This document shows, piece by piece, positions 15,425-23,834 of a DNA stretch of 64,000 nt (position 1 is the stretch's first letter; each line of letters opens with the position of its first letter). The stretch comes from Microbacterium testaceum. GTDB lineage: Bacteria > Actinomycetota > Actinomycetes > Actinomycetales > Microbacteriaceae. Position numbers and translations under genes: made by a program. The stretch lies in assembly GCF_029761935.1 (NCBI RefSeq), contig NZ_CP121699.1, forward strand, positions 310,001 through 374,000. Reading direction: 5' to 3'. A model generated the notes under the pieces. The model saw nothing but the letters and a program-made list of their open reading frames with translations, did no database searches and was not told the origin of the DNA.

Positions 15425-16517
15425 AGCGTTCGTTCTGCCGCGGGATGATGACCTCGCGGTAGATGATGAGGATGCTCGCGGCGACCGGGATCGCGATGAG
15501 CGCGCCGAGCAGGTTCAACAGGGCGCCGCCGGCCAACGCCGAGATCACGACGACGGATCCCGGCACCGAGACCGCGCGGTTCATGATGCGCGGCGAGATC
15601 ACGTACGCCTCGATCTGCATGTACACGAGGTAGTAGATCGCGGCGGCGAGGATCGCCCACGTGGGGGTGCCGAGGCCCGGGATGAGGCACGTCAGCACGA
15701 TGATCGTCGACCCCGTGAGGGTGCCCACCAGGGGGATGAGCGAGAAGAAGAAGGCGATGACCGCCAGCACGGCCGGGAAGGGCGCGTTGATGATCGACAG
15801 GAAGATGGCGCTCAGGACACCGTTGATGACTCCGAGGCTGACCTGCCCCATGACGTAGTAGCCGACGGAGTCGGTGATCTTCTCGGCCAGCTCGATGAAT
15901 CGGGCGCGCTTCGAGGCCGGGACCAGCTGGTAGACGGCCGACTTCAGCGAGGGAGTGGATGCCGTGAAGTAGATCGTGAGGATCAGCACGATGAACGCGC
16001 CGCCCAGGCCGGCCGCGACGGCGCCGCCGATGGTGAGGAGGCTGTTGCCGATCATCGTGGAGATGCTGCCGACGTCGAGCGTGGAGAACCAGTGCTGGAT
16101 CCCCGCCCAGACCTCGTCGATCTTCAGCCAGGGGAGGGTCTGCGACACCCAGGCCTGCACGTCGGTGACGATCTCGTTCCACCGACCGGGCTGCAGCAGC
16201 TGCTCGATCTGGGACACCAGCTGGGCGATCTGGCTCACGATGATCGGGACGACCATGAAGATGATCCCGGCGAAGACGCCGAGCACCGCCAGGATCGTCA
16301 CCAGCACCGCCGCCCAGCGGGGGAGACCTCGACGCTCGAGGAACGACACGACGGGGTCGAGGCCGAGAGACAGGAACAACGCCGTGCCCACGTACAGCAG
16401 GATCGTCGACAGGTTCTGGACGCTGCCGATGAGCAGCAGGCCGACTCCGACGCCGAGCGTGGCGAGCAGAGCCACCCGAAAGGGATTGTGAATCTTCATG
16501 CCGAACGACTCCCGCAT
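15423..16517 (-). CDS. AI-2E family transporter
   Basis: This 364-aa integral membrane protein has about eight hydrophobic segments, with the family pattern of two N-terminal helices, a soluble amphipathic stretch (LVSQIEQLLQPGRWNEIVTD), and a C-terminal helical bundle. The motifs FFFSLIPLVGTLTGS and GGALLNLLGALIAIPVAAS near the end are typical. Members of the family act as export channels or Na+/H+ antiporters; the autoinducer role of the E. coli namesake cannot be assumed. The start could be at 16517 or at the internal ATG of MKIHNPF six codons later. Confidence 0.88.
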   Translation of the reverse strand: MRESFGMKIHNPFRVALLATLGVGVGLLLIGSVQNLSTILLYVGTALFLSLGLDPVVSFLERRGLPRWAAVLVTILAVLGVFAGIIFMVVPIIVSQIAQLVSQIEQLLQPGRWNEIVTDVQAWVSQTLPWLKIDEVWAGIQHWFSTLDVGSISTMIGNSLLTIGGAVAAGLGGAFIVLILTIYFTASTPSLKSAVYQLVPASKRARFIELAEKITDSVGYYVMGQVSLGVINGVLSAIFLSIINAPFPAVLAVIAFFFSLIPLVGTLTGSTIIVLTCLIPGLGTPTWAILAAAIYYLVYMQIEAYVISPRIMNRAVSVPGSVVVISALAGGALLNLLGALIAIPVAASILIIYREVIIPRQNER

Positions 16518-16669
16518 CAGCCGGGCTGACGTGCCCGTGTCGTCAGGATACTGAGCGGATGGCCCGACCGAGCGCGCGACGGGCCTCGCCGAGAACTTTC
16601 AGGCGCCCTCGGATAGTCTGAAATGTCGATTCGGTGGCGCCCGAGCCACCGGTGGGGATGGTGTGAAGC

Positions 16670-18481
16670 GTGAGATTCGTCTGGGCCGTGGTGGCATTCG
16701 TCATCGCTGCCGCCATGATCGGTGCCGGTATTGCCCAAAGGACCGTGTTCCACGGCCCTTCGGAGACCTCGGCCAACGTGCAGACCGACGGCTCGACGGC
16801 GTTCACGCTGATCGACGGCGCGGTGCTGACGAGCGTCCCCGGGGCGCAGACCCTGCGCGTCCAAGGCGATGGGGCGGTGTTCGTCTCGTACGGACGCACC
16901 GCCGACGTCACCGCGTGGCTCGCCGACGTCCCCTACACCGCGGTGACGCTCGACGGCGCCGGCACCGTTCAGACCTCCCAGGTCGCGCCGACGGTCACCC
17001 CCGCCTCGGGCGCCGCGACCACCGGACGATCGCCCGTGGACTCCGACCTCTGGCTCGACGAGTTCGAACAGACCGGATCGCTGTCGACCACTCTGCAGCT
17101 CCCGTCCGACATGAGCGTGCTCGTCGCTTCCGACGGAACGGCCCCCGCCCCCTCGACCGTCAGCCTCACCTGGCCGATCGACGACTCCACGCCGTGGGCC
17201 GGTCCGCTCATCGTCGGCGGCGGAATCGTCCTTCTGGCCGGTCTGGTGCTCTACCTGCTCGGCATCCGTCACGTCCGACGTCAGCGTCGTCCGCGCCGCA
17301 AGGGGCTGCCCCTTCCGGTCACCGAGCCGATTTCGACGGTCGACGCGGATGCCGAGAGCAAGGGCGTCGTGAGCCAGAGCCCCGGTCGCCGCGGAGGGTC
17401 GCGAGTCCGTGGTGCCCTGCGCGGTCGCCGCGCTCTGGTCGCCGTCCCCGCGCTGGGCGTGTCGATCACTCTGCTGGCGGGATGCTCGGCTGACGCGTGG
17501 CCGCAGCTCGCGGCGACCGAGTCGCCGAGTCCTACTCCGACGGTGATCGTCCCGGATGGGCAGTTCCCGCCGGCGGTCACCGAGGCGCAGGCGCAGCGCA
17601 TCGTGGCGAAGGTCTCGTCGACCGTCGCGCAGGCCGATGCCTCGCTCGACGCGAACGTCGTCGCCGAACGGCTGTCGGGCCCGGCTCTCGCGGAGCGGCA
17701 GACCAATTACAAGCTGCGCGCCGCGATCCCCGACCGACCCGCCCTGCCCGCGATCCCGGCGGAGCCCGTGCAGATCGTGCTGCCGCAGACCACGGGAACG
17801 TGGCCGCGCACCCTCATGACGGTGGTGGAGTCGGCGGATGCCGCAACCCCCACGACCACGATCATGATGATGACGCAGCAGACGCCGTGGGAGGAGTACA
17901 AGGCCTCGTACGTCGGCAACCTCGAGGCCTCGACGAACCTTCCCGAGCTCGCGGCGCCCTACGTCGGTGCCACGCAGGTTCCGCCGGACTCGTCCTTCCT
18001 CGTCATGGCGCCCGAGAAGGTGGCCGCCGCCTACGCGGATGTCATCAACAACGGCCAGAACAGCGCCTCGTTCGCGAGGTTCGACACGGCGAACGACCTG
18101 TTGCTTTCGGCGATCCAGGACAACAAGACCAAGCGCACCGACGAACTCAACCAGACCGGTGCGGGAACGGCGGAGATCAGCTTCTCGGCCTCCGCGGGAG
18201 CCGCGACCCCCATCGCGCTGGCGACGCTCGACACCGGTGCGATCGTCGCGGTCAACGTGTACGAGAGCGACACCGCGAAGCCCACCAACAAGGACGCCGT
18301 GATCAAGCTGGACAACAACCCGGCGGTCAAGGCCCTGACCGGTGTCGACCAGTCGGCGACAGGCTTCACCACGACATACTCCGACCAGGTGTTCTTCTAC
18401 GTGCCCAGCCAGGGCTCCGACGATCAGATCCGCCTGCTCGGCTACCGATCCAGCCTCCTCGAAGCGAAGGTGTCCCCGTGA
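16670..18481 (+). CDS. Membrane protein with an internal lipoprotein-like segment (DUF8094-like), 603 aa
   Basis: The protein has a hydrophobic N-terminus (residues 3-22), an extracytoplasmic region, a second membrane segment (about 178-198), a basic cytoplasmic stretch, and a third hydrophobic segment ending in the lipobox-like LLAGC with Cys272. A large outer domain to residue 603 follows. The part from about residue 234 reads like a complete lipoprotein with its own signal: there is an in-frame GTG at 17369 before the basic run. The protein is therefore either a three-segment membrane protein or an in-frame fusion of two genes. Some databases mislabel relatives as glycosyltransferases; no such motif is seen. 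It overlaps the thioredoxin gene (GTGA). Confidence 0.8.
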   Translation: MRFVWAVVAFVIAAAMIGAGIAQRTVFHGPSETSANVQTDGSTAFTLIDGAVLTSVPGAQTLRVQGDGAVFVSYGRTADVTAWLADVPYTAVTLDGAGTVQTSQVAPTVTPASGAATTGRSPVDSDLWLDEFEQTGSLSTTLQLPSDMSVLVASDGTAPAPSTVSLTWPIDDSTPWAGPLIVGGGIVLLAGLVLYLLGIRHVRRQRRPRRKGLPLPVTEPISTVDADAESKGVVSQSPGRRGGSRVRGALRGRRALVAVPALGVSITLLAGCSADAWPQLAATESPSPTPTVIVPDGQFPPAVTEAQAQRIVAKVSSTVAQADASLDANVVAERLSGPALAERQTNYKLRAAIPDRPALPAIPAEPVQIVLPQTTGTWPRTLMTVVESADAATPTTTIMMMTQQTPWEEYKASYVGNLEASTNLPELAAPYVGATQVPPDSSFLVMAPEKVAAAYADVINNGQNSASFARFDTANDLLLSAIQDNKTKRTDELNQTGAGTAEISFSASAGAATPIALATLDTGAIVAVNVYESDTAKPTNKDAVIKLDNNPAVKALTGVDQSATGFTTTYSDQVFFYVPSQGSDDQIRLLGYRSSLLEAKVSP

Positions 18482-19428
18482 GCACTCCCGCCCCCGGTTC
18501 CGTGATGCGCGGTGCCGTCGACCTCTCGTCGTTGCGCAACCGTCCCCAGCCGCCGGCGGCACCCGCCTCCGGCGCCCCCGCGACGCCCCCGCGCCCCGCC
18601 GGCGCGCTGCCCCTGGTCTTCGACGTGACCGATGAGACGTTCGGTGAGGTCCTCGAGCTCTCGCGCACCGTCCCGGTCGTCATCGATCTGTGGGCCGAGT
18701 GGTGCGGGCCGTGCAAGCAGCTGAGCCCCGTGCTCGAGAAGGTGGTCGCCGAGCTCGCCGGCCGCCTGGTGCTCGCCAAGGTCGACGTCGACGCGAACCC
18801 GCAGCTCGCGCAGGGCTTCCGCGCCCAGTCGATCCCCATGGTGCTCGCGCTCGTGGCGGGTCAGCCGGTGCCCCTGTTCACCGGGGCCGTCCCCGAGCAG
18901 CAGGTGCGCGACGTGTTCGCCCAGCTTCTGCAGCTCGCCGCTCAGCACGGCGTAACCGGTACCGTCCCGGTCGAGGGCGCCCCCTCCGCCGATGCCCCCG
19001 CTGCGGAGCCCGAGCTGCCCCCACTGCACGCGGAGGCGTTCGCCGCGATCGAAGAGGGCGACTACGCCCGCGCCATCACCGCCTACGAGCAGGCCCTCGC
19101 CGAGAACCCGCGCGACGCCGACGCGCGCGCCGGTCTCGGACAGGTGCGTCTGCTGGACCGCGTCCAGGACGCCGACCTCCAGGCGGCCCGTGCCGCGGCG
19201 GCCGCCGACCCGACCGGGCTCGAGGCACAGTTCCTCGTCGCGGATCTCGACGTCGTGGGCGGGCATGTCGACGACGCCTTCGGCCGTCTGCTCGACCTCT
19301 TCGCCGCGCTTCCCGCGGATGAGCGCGCGCCGGCGCGCGAGCGTCTGCTCGAGCTCTTCGGCCTCGTCGGCGACGAGGACGCGCGAGTGATCCGCGCCCG
19401 CTCGCGACTGGCCTCGTTGCTCTTCTGA
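18478..19428 (+). CDS. Thioredoxin-domain protein with TPR tail (CnoX/YbbN-like)
   Basis: The 316-aa protein has a Pro/Ala-rich N-terminus, a thioredoxin domain at about residues 45-155 with the active site WCGPCK, the cis-proline region QSIPMVLAL, and a C-terminal helical TPR-type domain starting near residue 190 (EEGDYARAITAYEQALAENP). This layout matches CnoX/YbbN, a chaperone-redox holdase that works with GroEL and EF-Tu in other bacteria; actinobacterial members keep the two active-site cysteines. The GTG start overlaps the preceding stop. Confidence 0.9.
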   Translation: MSTPAPGSVMRGAVDLSSLRNRPQPPAAPASGAPATPPRPAGALPLVFDVTDETFGEVLELSRTVPVVIDLWAEWCGPCKQLSPVLEKVVAELAGRLVLAKVDVDANPQLAQGFRAQSIPMVLALVAGQPVPLFTGAVPEQQVRDVFAQLLQLAAQHGVTGTVPVEGAPSADAPAAEPELPPLHAEAFAAIEEGDYARAITAYEQALAENPRDADARAGLGQVRLLDRVQDADLQAARAAAAADPTGLEAQFLVADLDVVGGHVDDAFGRLLDLFAALPADERAPARERLLELFGLVGDEDARVIRARSRLASLLF

Positions 19429-19441
19429 GCCCGGACGTCGC

Positions 19442-19475
19442 ACGGCCCCGTCCCCCCTAAGGGGGACGGGGCCGT
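19442..19475. terminator. Bidirectional terminator between the thioredoxin gene and glgB
   Basis: A perfect 15-bp stem (ACGGCCCCGTCCCCC with its complement) closes a four-base loop between convergent genes. Confidence 0.8.
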
Positions 19476-19546
19476 CGTCGTTCGCGCGTGTGTCCGACCC
19501 CCGCTCCGGCACGGATCACCCCGCGCAGGGGCCGAGACGCCCGGGG

Positions 19547-21685
19547 TCAGCTCCCCGAACGGTGGTGGAGCCACAGCACCCCGAGAGGGGGGAGGGTCAG
19601 TGTCGCGCTTCCGCGACCATCCGTCTGTACCGCACCGAAGTTGCCCTGCCCCGAGCCGCCGAAGGCCTCGGCGTCGCTGTTGAGGATCTCGGTCCACGTG
19701 CCCGATTCGGGCAGGTCGAGGGGGAAATCGGTCAGCGGAACGCCCGAGAAGTTGCACACCACGGCGATCGTGTTGCCGTGGTGATCGCGACGGGCGAAGG
19801 CGAGGACGTTCGGGTTCCAGGCCGGGGCGCCGAGGCGCGAGAACGCCGCGCCGTCGTGATCACGCGACCACAGGGCCGCCTGCTCCTTGTAGACGCGGTT
19901 CAGCTCGGCGACGAAGGAGCGCAGTTGCGCGTGCGAGGGCTGGTCGAGCATCCACCAGTCGATGCTGCGCGACTCCGACCACTCGGACATCTGCCCGAAC
20001 TCCTGGCCCATGAACAGCAGTTGCTTGCCGGGGTGCCCCCACATGTACGCCAGGAACGCGCGCATGTTGGCGAGCTTCTGCCAGTGGTCGCCCGGCATGC
20101 GACCGAACAGGCTGCCCTTGCCGTGCACGACCTCGTCGTGGCTGATCGGCAGGACGAAGTTCTCGCTGAACGAGTACACGAACGAGAACGACAGCTCACC
20201 CTCGTGGTGCGAGCGGTACATGGGATCGCGCCCGATGTACTGCAGCGAGTCGTTCATCCAGCCCATGTTCCACTTGAAGCCGAAACCGAGGCCCGCGTGC
20301 GAGGTGGGCGCCGTGACGCCGGGGAAGCTCGTCGACTCCTCGGCGATCAGGGCGATACCGGGGTAGCGCTTGTAGGAGGTCGCGTTCACCTCCTGTAGGA
20401 ACCGGATCGCCTCGAGGTTCTCGCGGCCGCCGAACTGGTTCGGCGCCCACTCGCCCTCGTTGCGCGAGTAATCGAGGTAGAGCATGGAGGCCACGGCATC
20501 CACTCGCAGACCGTCGACGTGGAACTCCTCGAACCAGTACAGCGCGTTCGCGACGAGGAAGTTGCGCACCTCGTTGCGGCCGTAGTCGAAGATGAGCGTG
20601 CCCCAGTCCTTGTGCTCGCCGCGACGGGGGTCCGGGTGCTCGTACAGGGCCTCGCCGTCGAAGCGGGCGAGCGCGAAGTCGTCTTTGGGGAAATGGCCGG
20701 GGACCCAGTCCATGATCACGCCGATGCCCGCCTGGTGCAGACGGTCGATGAGGTAGCGCAGGTCGTCGGGCGAGCCGAAGCGGCTCGTCGGGGCGTAGTA
20801 CCCCGACACCTGGTACCCCCACGAGCCGCCGAAGGGGTGCTCGGCCAGGGGAAGGAACTCGACGTGGGTGAAGCCCTGCGCACCGACGTAGTCGATGATC
20901 TCGTCGGCCGCGTCGCGGTACGACAGCCCCTGCTTCCAGGAGCCGAGGTGGAGTTCGTAGATCGACATCGGGCGGTCGATCGGCGCGGTGCGCGAGCGTT
21001 CGTCGATCCACTCATCGTCCGCCCACGCGTAGGTCGAATCGGTGACCACGGATGCCGTGGCGGGAGGGACCTCGGCGAGTCGCGCCATGGGATCCGCCTT
21101 CTCGATCCACTGGCCGCCGCGGGTGAGGATCTCGAACTTGTACCGCGTGCCGACGCCGATCTCGGGGACGAACAGTTCCCAGACGCCGCTGCCGCCCATC
21201 GACCGCATCGCGTGGCCGGCGCCGTCCCACCCGTTGAAGTCCCCGATGACGCGCAGGGCGCGCGCATCGGGAGCCCAGACGGTGAAGGCGGTACCCGTCG
21301 ACCCGTCGAGTTCGCGCACGTGTGCACCGAGGATGCGCCAGAGCTCTTCGTGACGCCCCTCGGCAATCAGGTGCAGGTCGAGCTCGCCGACGGACGGCGC
21401 GTGGCGGTACCCGTCGTCGGAGACGTGCTCCGAACCGTCGTACGACGCGCGCACCGTGTAGGCGCCCGGGTAGGCCGCGACGGGCGCTTCCCAGATCCCC
21501 CCGCGGACGTGCTCGAGGGCGACCGAGGTGCCGTCGGCCAGTTCGGCGACCACCTCGCGGGCGAGGGGCCGGCGCGAACGGATGACCCATCCCTCGCCGG
21601 TCTCGTGCACGCCGAGCACGCTGTGCGGGTCGTGGTGGGCGCCGTGGGCCACGGCATCCAGGATCTCGGAGGGAAGGGAGGTCAT
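19547..21685 (-). CDS. glgB: 1,4-alpha-glucan branching enzyme
   Basis: GlgB introduces alpha-1,6 branches in glycogen. The 712-aa protein has an extra N-terminal beta-sandwich, the CBM48 domain (with VWAPDARALRVIGDFNGWDG), and the GH13 barrel. The nucleophile Asp lies in DGLRVDAVASMLY, the acid/base Glu in IAEESTSFPGV, and the third acid in LPISHDEVVHGK. The C-terminal beta domain completes the family length. The ATG overlaps the glgE stop (ATGA), so it is coupled to GlgE, with which it makes branched alpha-glucan from maltose-1-phosphate. Confidence 0.97.
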   Translation of the reverse strand: MTSLPSEILDAVAHGAHHDPHSVLGVHETGEGWVIRSRRPLAREVVAELADGTSVALEHVRGGIWEAPVAAYPGAYTVRASYDGSEHVSDDGYRHAPSVGELDLHLIAEGRHEELWRILGAHVRELDGSTGTAFTVWAPDARALRVIGDFNGWDGAGHAMRSMGGSGVWELFVPEIGVGTRYKFEILTRGGQWIEKADPMARLAEVPPATASVVTDSTYAWADDEWIDERSRTAPIDRPMSIYELHLGSWKQGLSYRDAADEIIDYVGAQGFTHVEFLPLAEHPFGGSWGYQVSGYYAPTSRFGSPDDLRYLIDRLHQAGIGVIMDWVPGHFPKDDFALARFDGEALYEHPDPRRGEHKDWGTLIFDYGRNEVRNFLVANALYWFEEFHVDGLRVDAVASMLYLDYSRNEGEWAPNQFGGRENLEAIRFLQEVNATSYKRYPGIALIAEESTSFPGVTAPTSHAGLGFGFKWNMGWMNDSLQYIGRDPMYRSHHEGELSFSFVYSFSENFVLPISHDEVVHGKGSLFGRMPGDHWQKLANMRAFLAYMWGHPGKQLLFMGQEFGQMSEWSESRSIDWWMLDQPSHAQLRSFVAELNRVYKEQAALWSRDHDGAAFSRLGAPAWNPNVLAFARRDHHGNTIAVVCNFSGVPLTDFPLDLPESGTWTEILNSDAEAFGGSGQGNFGAVQTDGRGSATLTLPPLGVLWLHHRSGS

Positions 21686-23766
21686 CGGTTCTCCTTGACG
21701 TGCAGGATGTGTACCGGCTCGACGAAGGCGTCGAGGCGCACGAAGTTGTGGTCGGCCCAGGTCCAGACCTGTCCGGTGACGAGATCCTCGACCTCGTACG
21801 TGGCGCCGGGTTCGATGCCGAAGACCGTGGTGTCGAGGTGGACGGTCGTTTCACGGGCCGAGTGCGGGTCGACATTCGCGACCACGATGATCGTGTCGCT
21901 GCGACCATCGGGCGAGAGGGCGGCGTCGAGGTGCTTGGAGTACACGAGGATGCTGTCGTCGTCGCTCCAGTGCACGCTGAGGTTGCGCAACTGCCCGAGC
22001 GCCGGATGCGCGCGCCGCGCGCCGTTCAGCATGCGCAGGTACGGCGCGAGCGAGTCGCCCGCGGCTTCGGCGGCGGCCCAGTCGCGGAACTTGTACTCGT
22101 ACTTCTCGTTGTCGATGTTCTCTTCGGACCCCGGACGCGCGACGTTCTCGTACAGCTCGTATCCCGCGTAGACGCCGTAGGTGGGAGCTGCGGTCGCCGC
22201 GATGGCGGCGCGGATCTTGTACGCCGGTCGCCCGCCGAACTGGAGGTACTCGGTGAGGATGTCAGGGGTGTTGACGAAGAGGTTGGGGCGGAGGAAGTCG
22301 TCGGTCTCGTGGGCGAGACCGGTGAGGAATTCCTCGAGCTCGTCTTTCGTGTTGCGCCACGTGAAGTAGGTGTAGCTCTGCTGGAACCCCGCCATGGCAA
22401 GGCCCTGCAGCGGCGCGGGGCGCGTGAAGGCCTCGGCCAGGAACACCGCGTCGGGCTCCTCGGCGCTGACGGTCGCGATGAGCCACTCCCAGAACTGCAG
22501 GGGCTTGGTGTGCGGGTTGTCGACGCGGAAGATCGTGACCCCCTGCGCGATCCAGTGGCGGACGATGCGCAGCACCTCGGCGCGGATGCCCTCGGGGTCG
22601 TTGTCGAAGTTGACCGGGTAGATGTCCTGGTACTTCTTCGGGGGGTTCTCGGCGAAGGCGATCGAGCCGTCGGGGAGGGTGGTGAACCACTCCGGGTGCT
22701 CGGCGACCCACGGGTGGTCGGGCGAGGCCTGCAGCGCGAGGTCGAGTGCCACCTCGATGTCGTTCTCTCTCGCGGTGCGCACGAAGGCGCGGAAGTCCTC
22801 GAGAGTGCCGAGGTCGGGGTGGACGGTGTCGTGCCCGCCCGCCGCGCCGCCGATGGCCCACGGCGAGCCCGGGTCTCCGGGCTCGGTGACGAGGGTGTTG
22901 TTCGGCCCCTTGCGATTGGTCTGGCCGATGGGGTGGATCGGCGGCAGATACAGCACGTCGAAGCCCATTCCGGCGACGGCCGGGAGCCGCTCTGCGGCGG
23001 TGCGGAACGTGCCGCTGACGATCGAGCCGTCCTCCGCTCGTCGTGCCCCTTCGGACCGGGGGAAGAACTCGTACCAGGCGCCGGCGCCGGCGCGCTCTCG
23101 TTCGACGAGCAGCTCGGCATCCCGCCCGACCGAGACCAGGCCCATCATGGGGCGGGCCTCGAACAGCGCCGCGATCTCGGGGTCGCGGACGATCTGGAGC
23201 GCGGTGTCGTCGTGCACGTCGGGATCGCGCAGGGCGCGGGCGGCGTCGTACAGGCGGTCCTTGTCGGTCCCGGGCCGCTTCTTCTCGCCACGCGCGCGAT
23301 CGAAGAGCTGCGCGCCCATCTCTCGCATGAGGGCGACGTCGACGCCCGCCGCGATCTTGACCTCGGCGGCGTGCTCCCAGGTCGCGAAGTCGTCGGCGAA
23401 GGATTCGAAACGGAACCGCCAGACGCCCTGCTCGAGCGGAGCGACGAGCGTCGACCAGCGATCGAAGCCGTCGTTGAGAGGACTCAGGCGGTGCAGCGAT
23501 TCGTCGCCGGACGGCGAGAACAGGCGCACCTGCACGCCGATGCGGTCGTGGCCCTCGCGGAACGCCGTCACCGTGAACGGCACGGCCTCACCGACGTACG
23601 CGGAGGGGCGAAACCTGCCGCCGGGCACGCTCGGGCGCGGGAGCGCCATCGGGATGCGCGGGGTGACCACGCTGCGCGAGGTGGGCGTCGGCTTGACCGG
23701 ACGCACGGGAATCGAGGCGGCGCTGCGCCAGGGCAGCTCGGGCGAGGGAGTCGTCGTGGTGGCCAC
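21682..23766 (-). CDS. glgE: Maltose-1-phosphate maltosyltransferase
   Basis: GlgE transfers maltosyl units from alpha-maltose-1-phosphate to growing alpha-1,4-glucan. The 694-aa GH13_3 protein has the N-terminal domain with PSAYVGEAVPFTV and LYLPPIHPIGQTNRKGPNN. The catalytic Asp is in FRVDNPHTKPLQFWEWLI and the acid/base Glu in VFLAEAFTRP; both motifs are diagnostic of GlgE. The GTG start at 23766 is six bases after a TAGGTT -10 box. TreS and Pep2/Mak, which supply its substrate from trehalose, are not in the window. Confidence 0.95.
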   Translation of the reverse strand: MATTTTPSPELPWRSAASIPVRPVKPTPTSRSVVTPRIPMALPRPSVPGGRFRPSAYVGEAVPFTVTAFREGHDRIGVQVRLFSPSGDESLHRLSPLNDGFDRWSTLVAPLEQGVWRFRFESFADDFATWEHAAEVKIAAGVDVALMREMGAQLFDRARGEKKRPGTDKDRLYDAARALRDPDVHDDTALQIVRDPEIAALFEARPMMGLVSVGRDAELLVERERAGAGAWYEFFPRSEGARRAEDGSIVSGTFRTAAERLPAVAGMGFDVLYLPPIHPIGQTNRKGPNNTLVTEPGDPGSPWAIGGAAGGHDTVHPDLGTLEDFRAFVRTARENDIEVALDLALQASPDHPWVAEHPEWFTTLPDGSIAFAENPPKKYQDIYPVNFDNDPEGIRAEVLRIVRHWIAQGVTIFRVDNPHTKPLQFWEWLIATVSAEEPDAVFLAEAFTRPAPLQGLAMAGFQQSYTYFTWRNTKDELEEFLTGLAHETDDFLRPNLFVNTPDILTEYLQFGGRPAYKIRAAIAATAAPTYGVYAGYELYENVARPGSEENIDNEKYEYKFRDWAAAEAAGDSLAPYLRMLNGARRAHPALGQLRNLSVHWSDDDSILVYSKHLDAALSPDGRSDTIIVVANVDPHSARETTVHLDTTVFGIEPGATYEVEDLVTGQVWTWADHNFVRLDAFVEPVHILHVKENR

Positions 23767-23772
23767 GGTCCG

Positions 23773-23778
23773 AACCTA
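23773..23778 (-). promoter_or_regulatory. -10 box for leaderless glgE
   Basis: TAGGTT on the minus strand ends six bases before the GTG at 23766. Confidence 0.5.
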
Positions 23779-23834
23779 TCGCGGGCCACCGACGTTGCCG
23801 TACGGTTTCGCCCGGCCTTGACAGCGGGGCCGGA

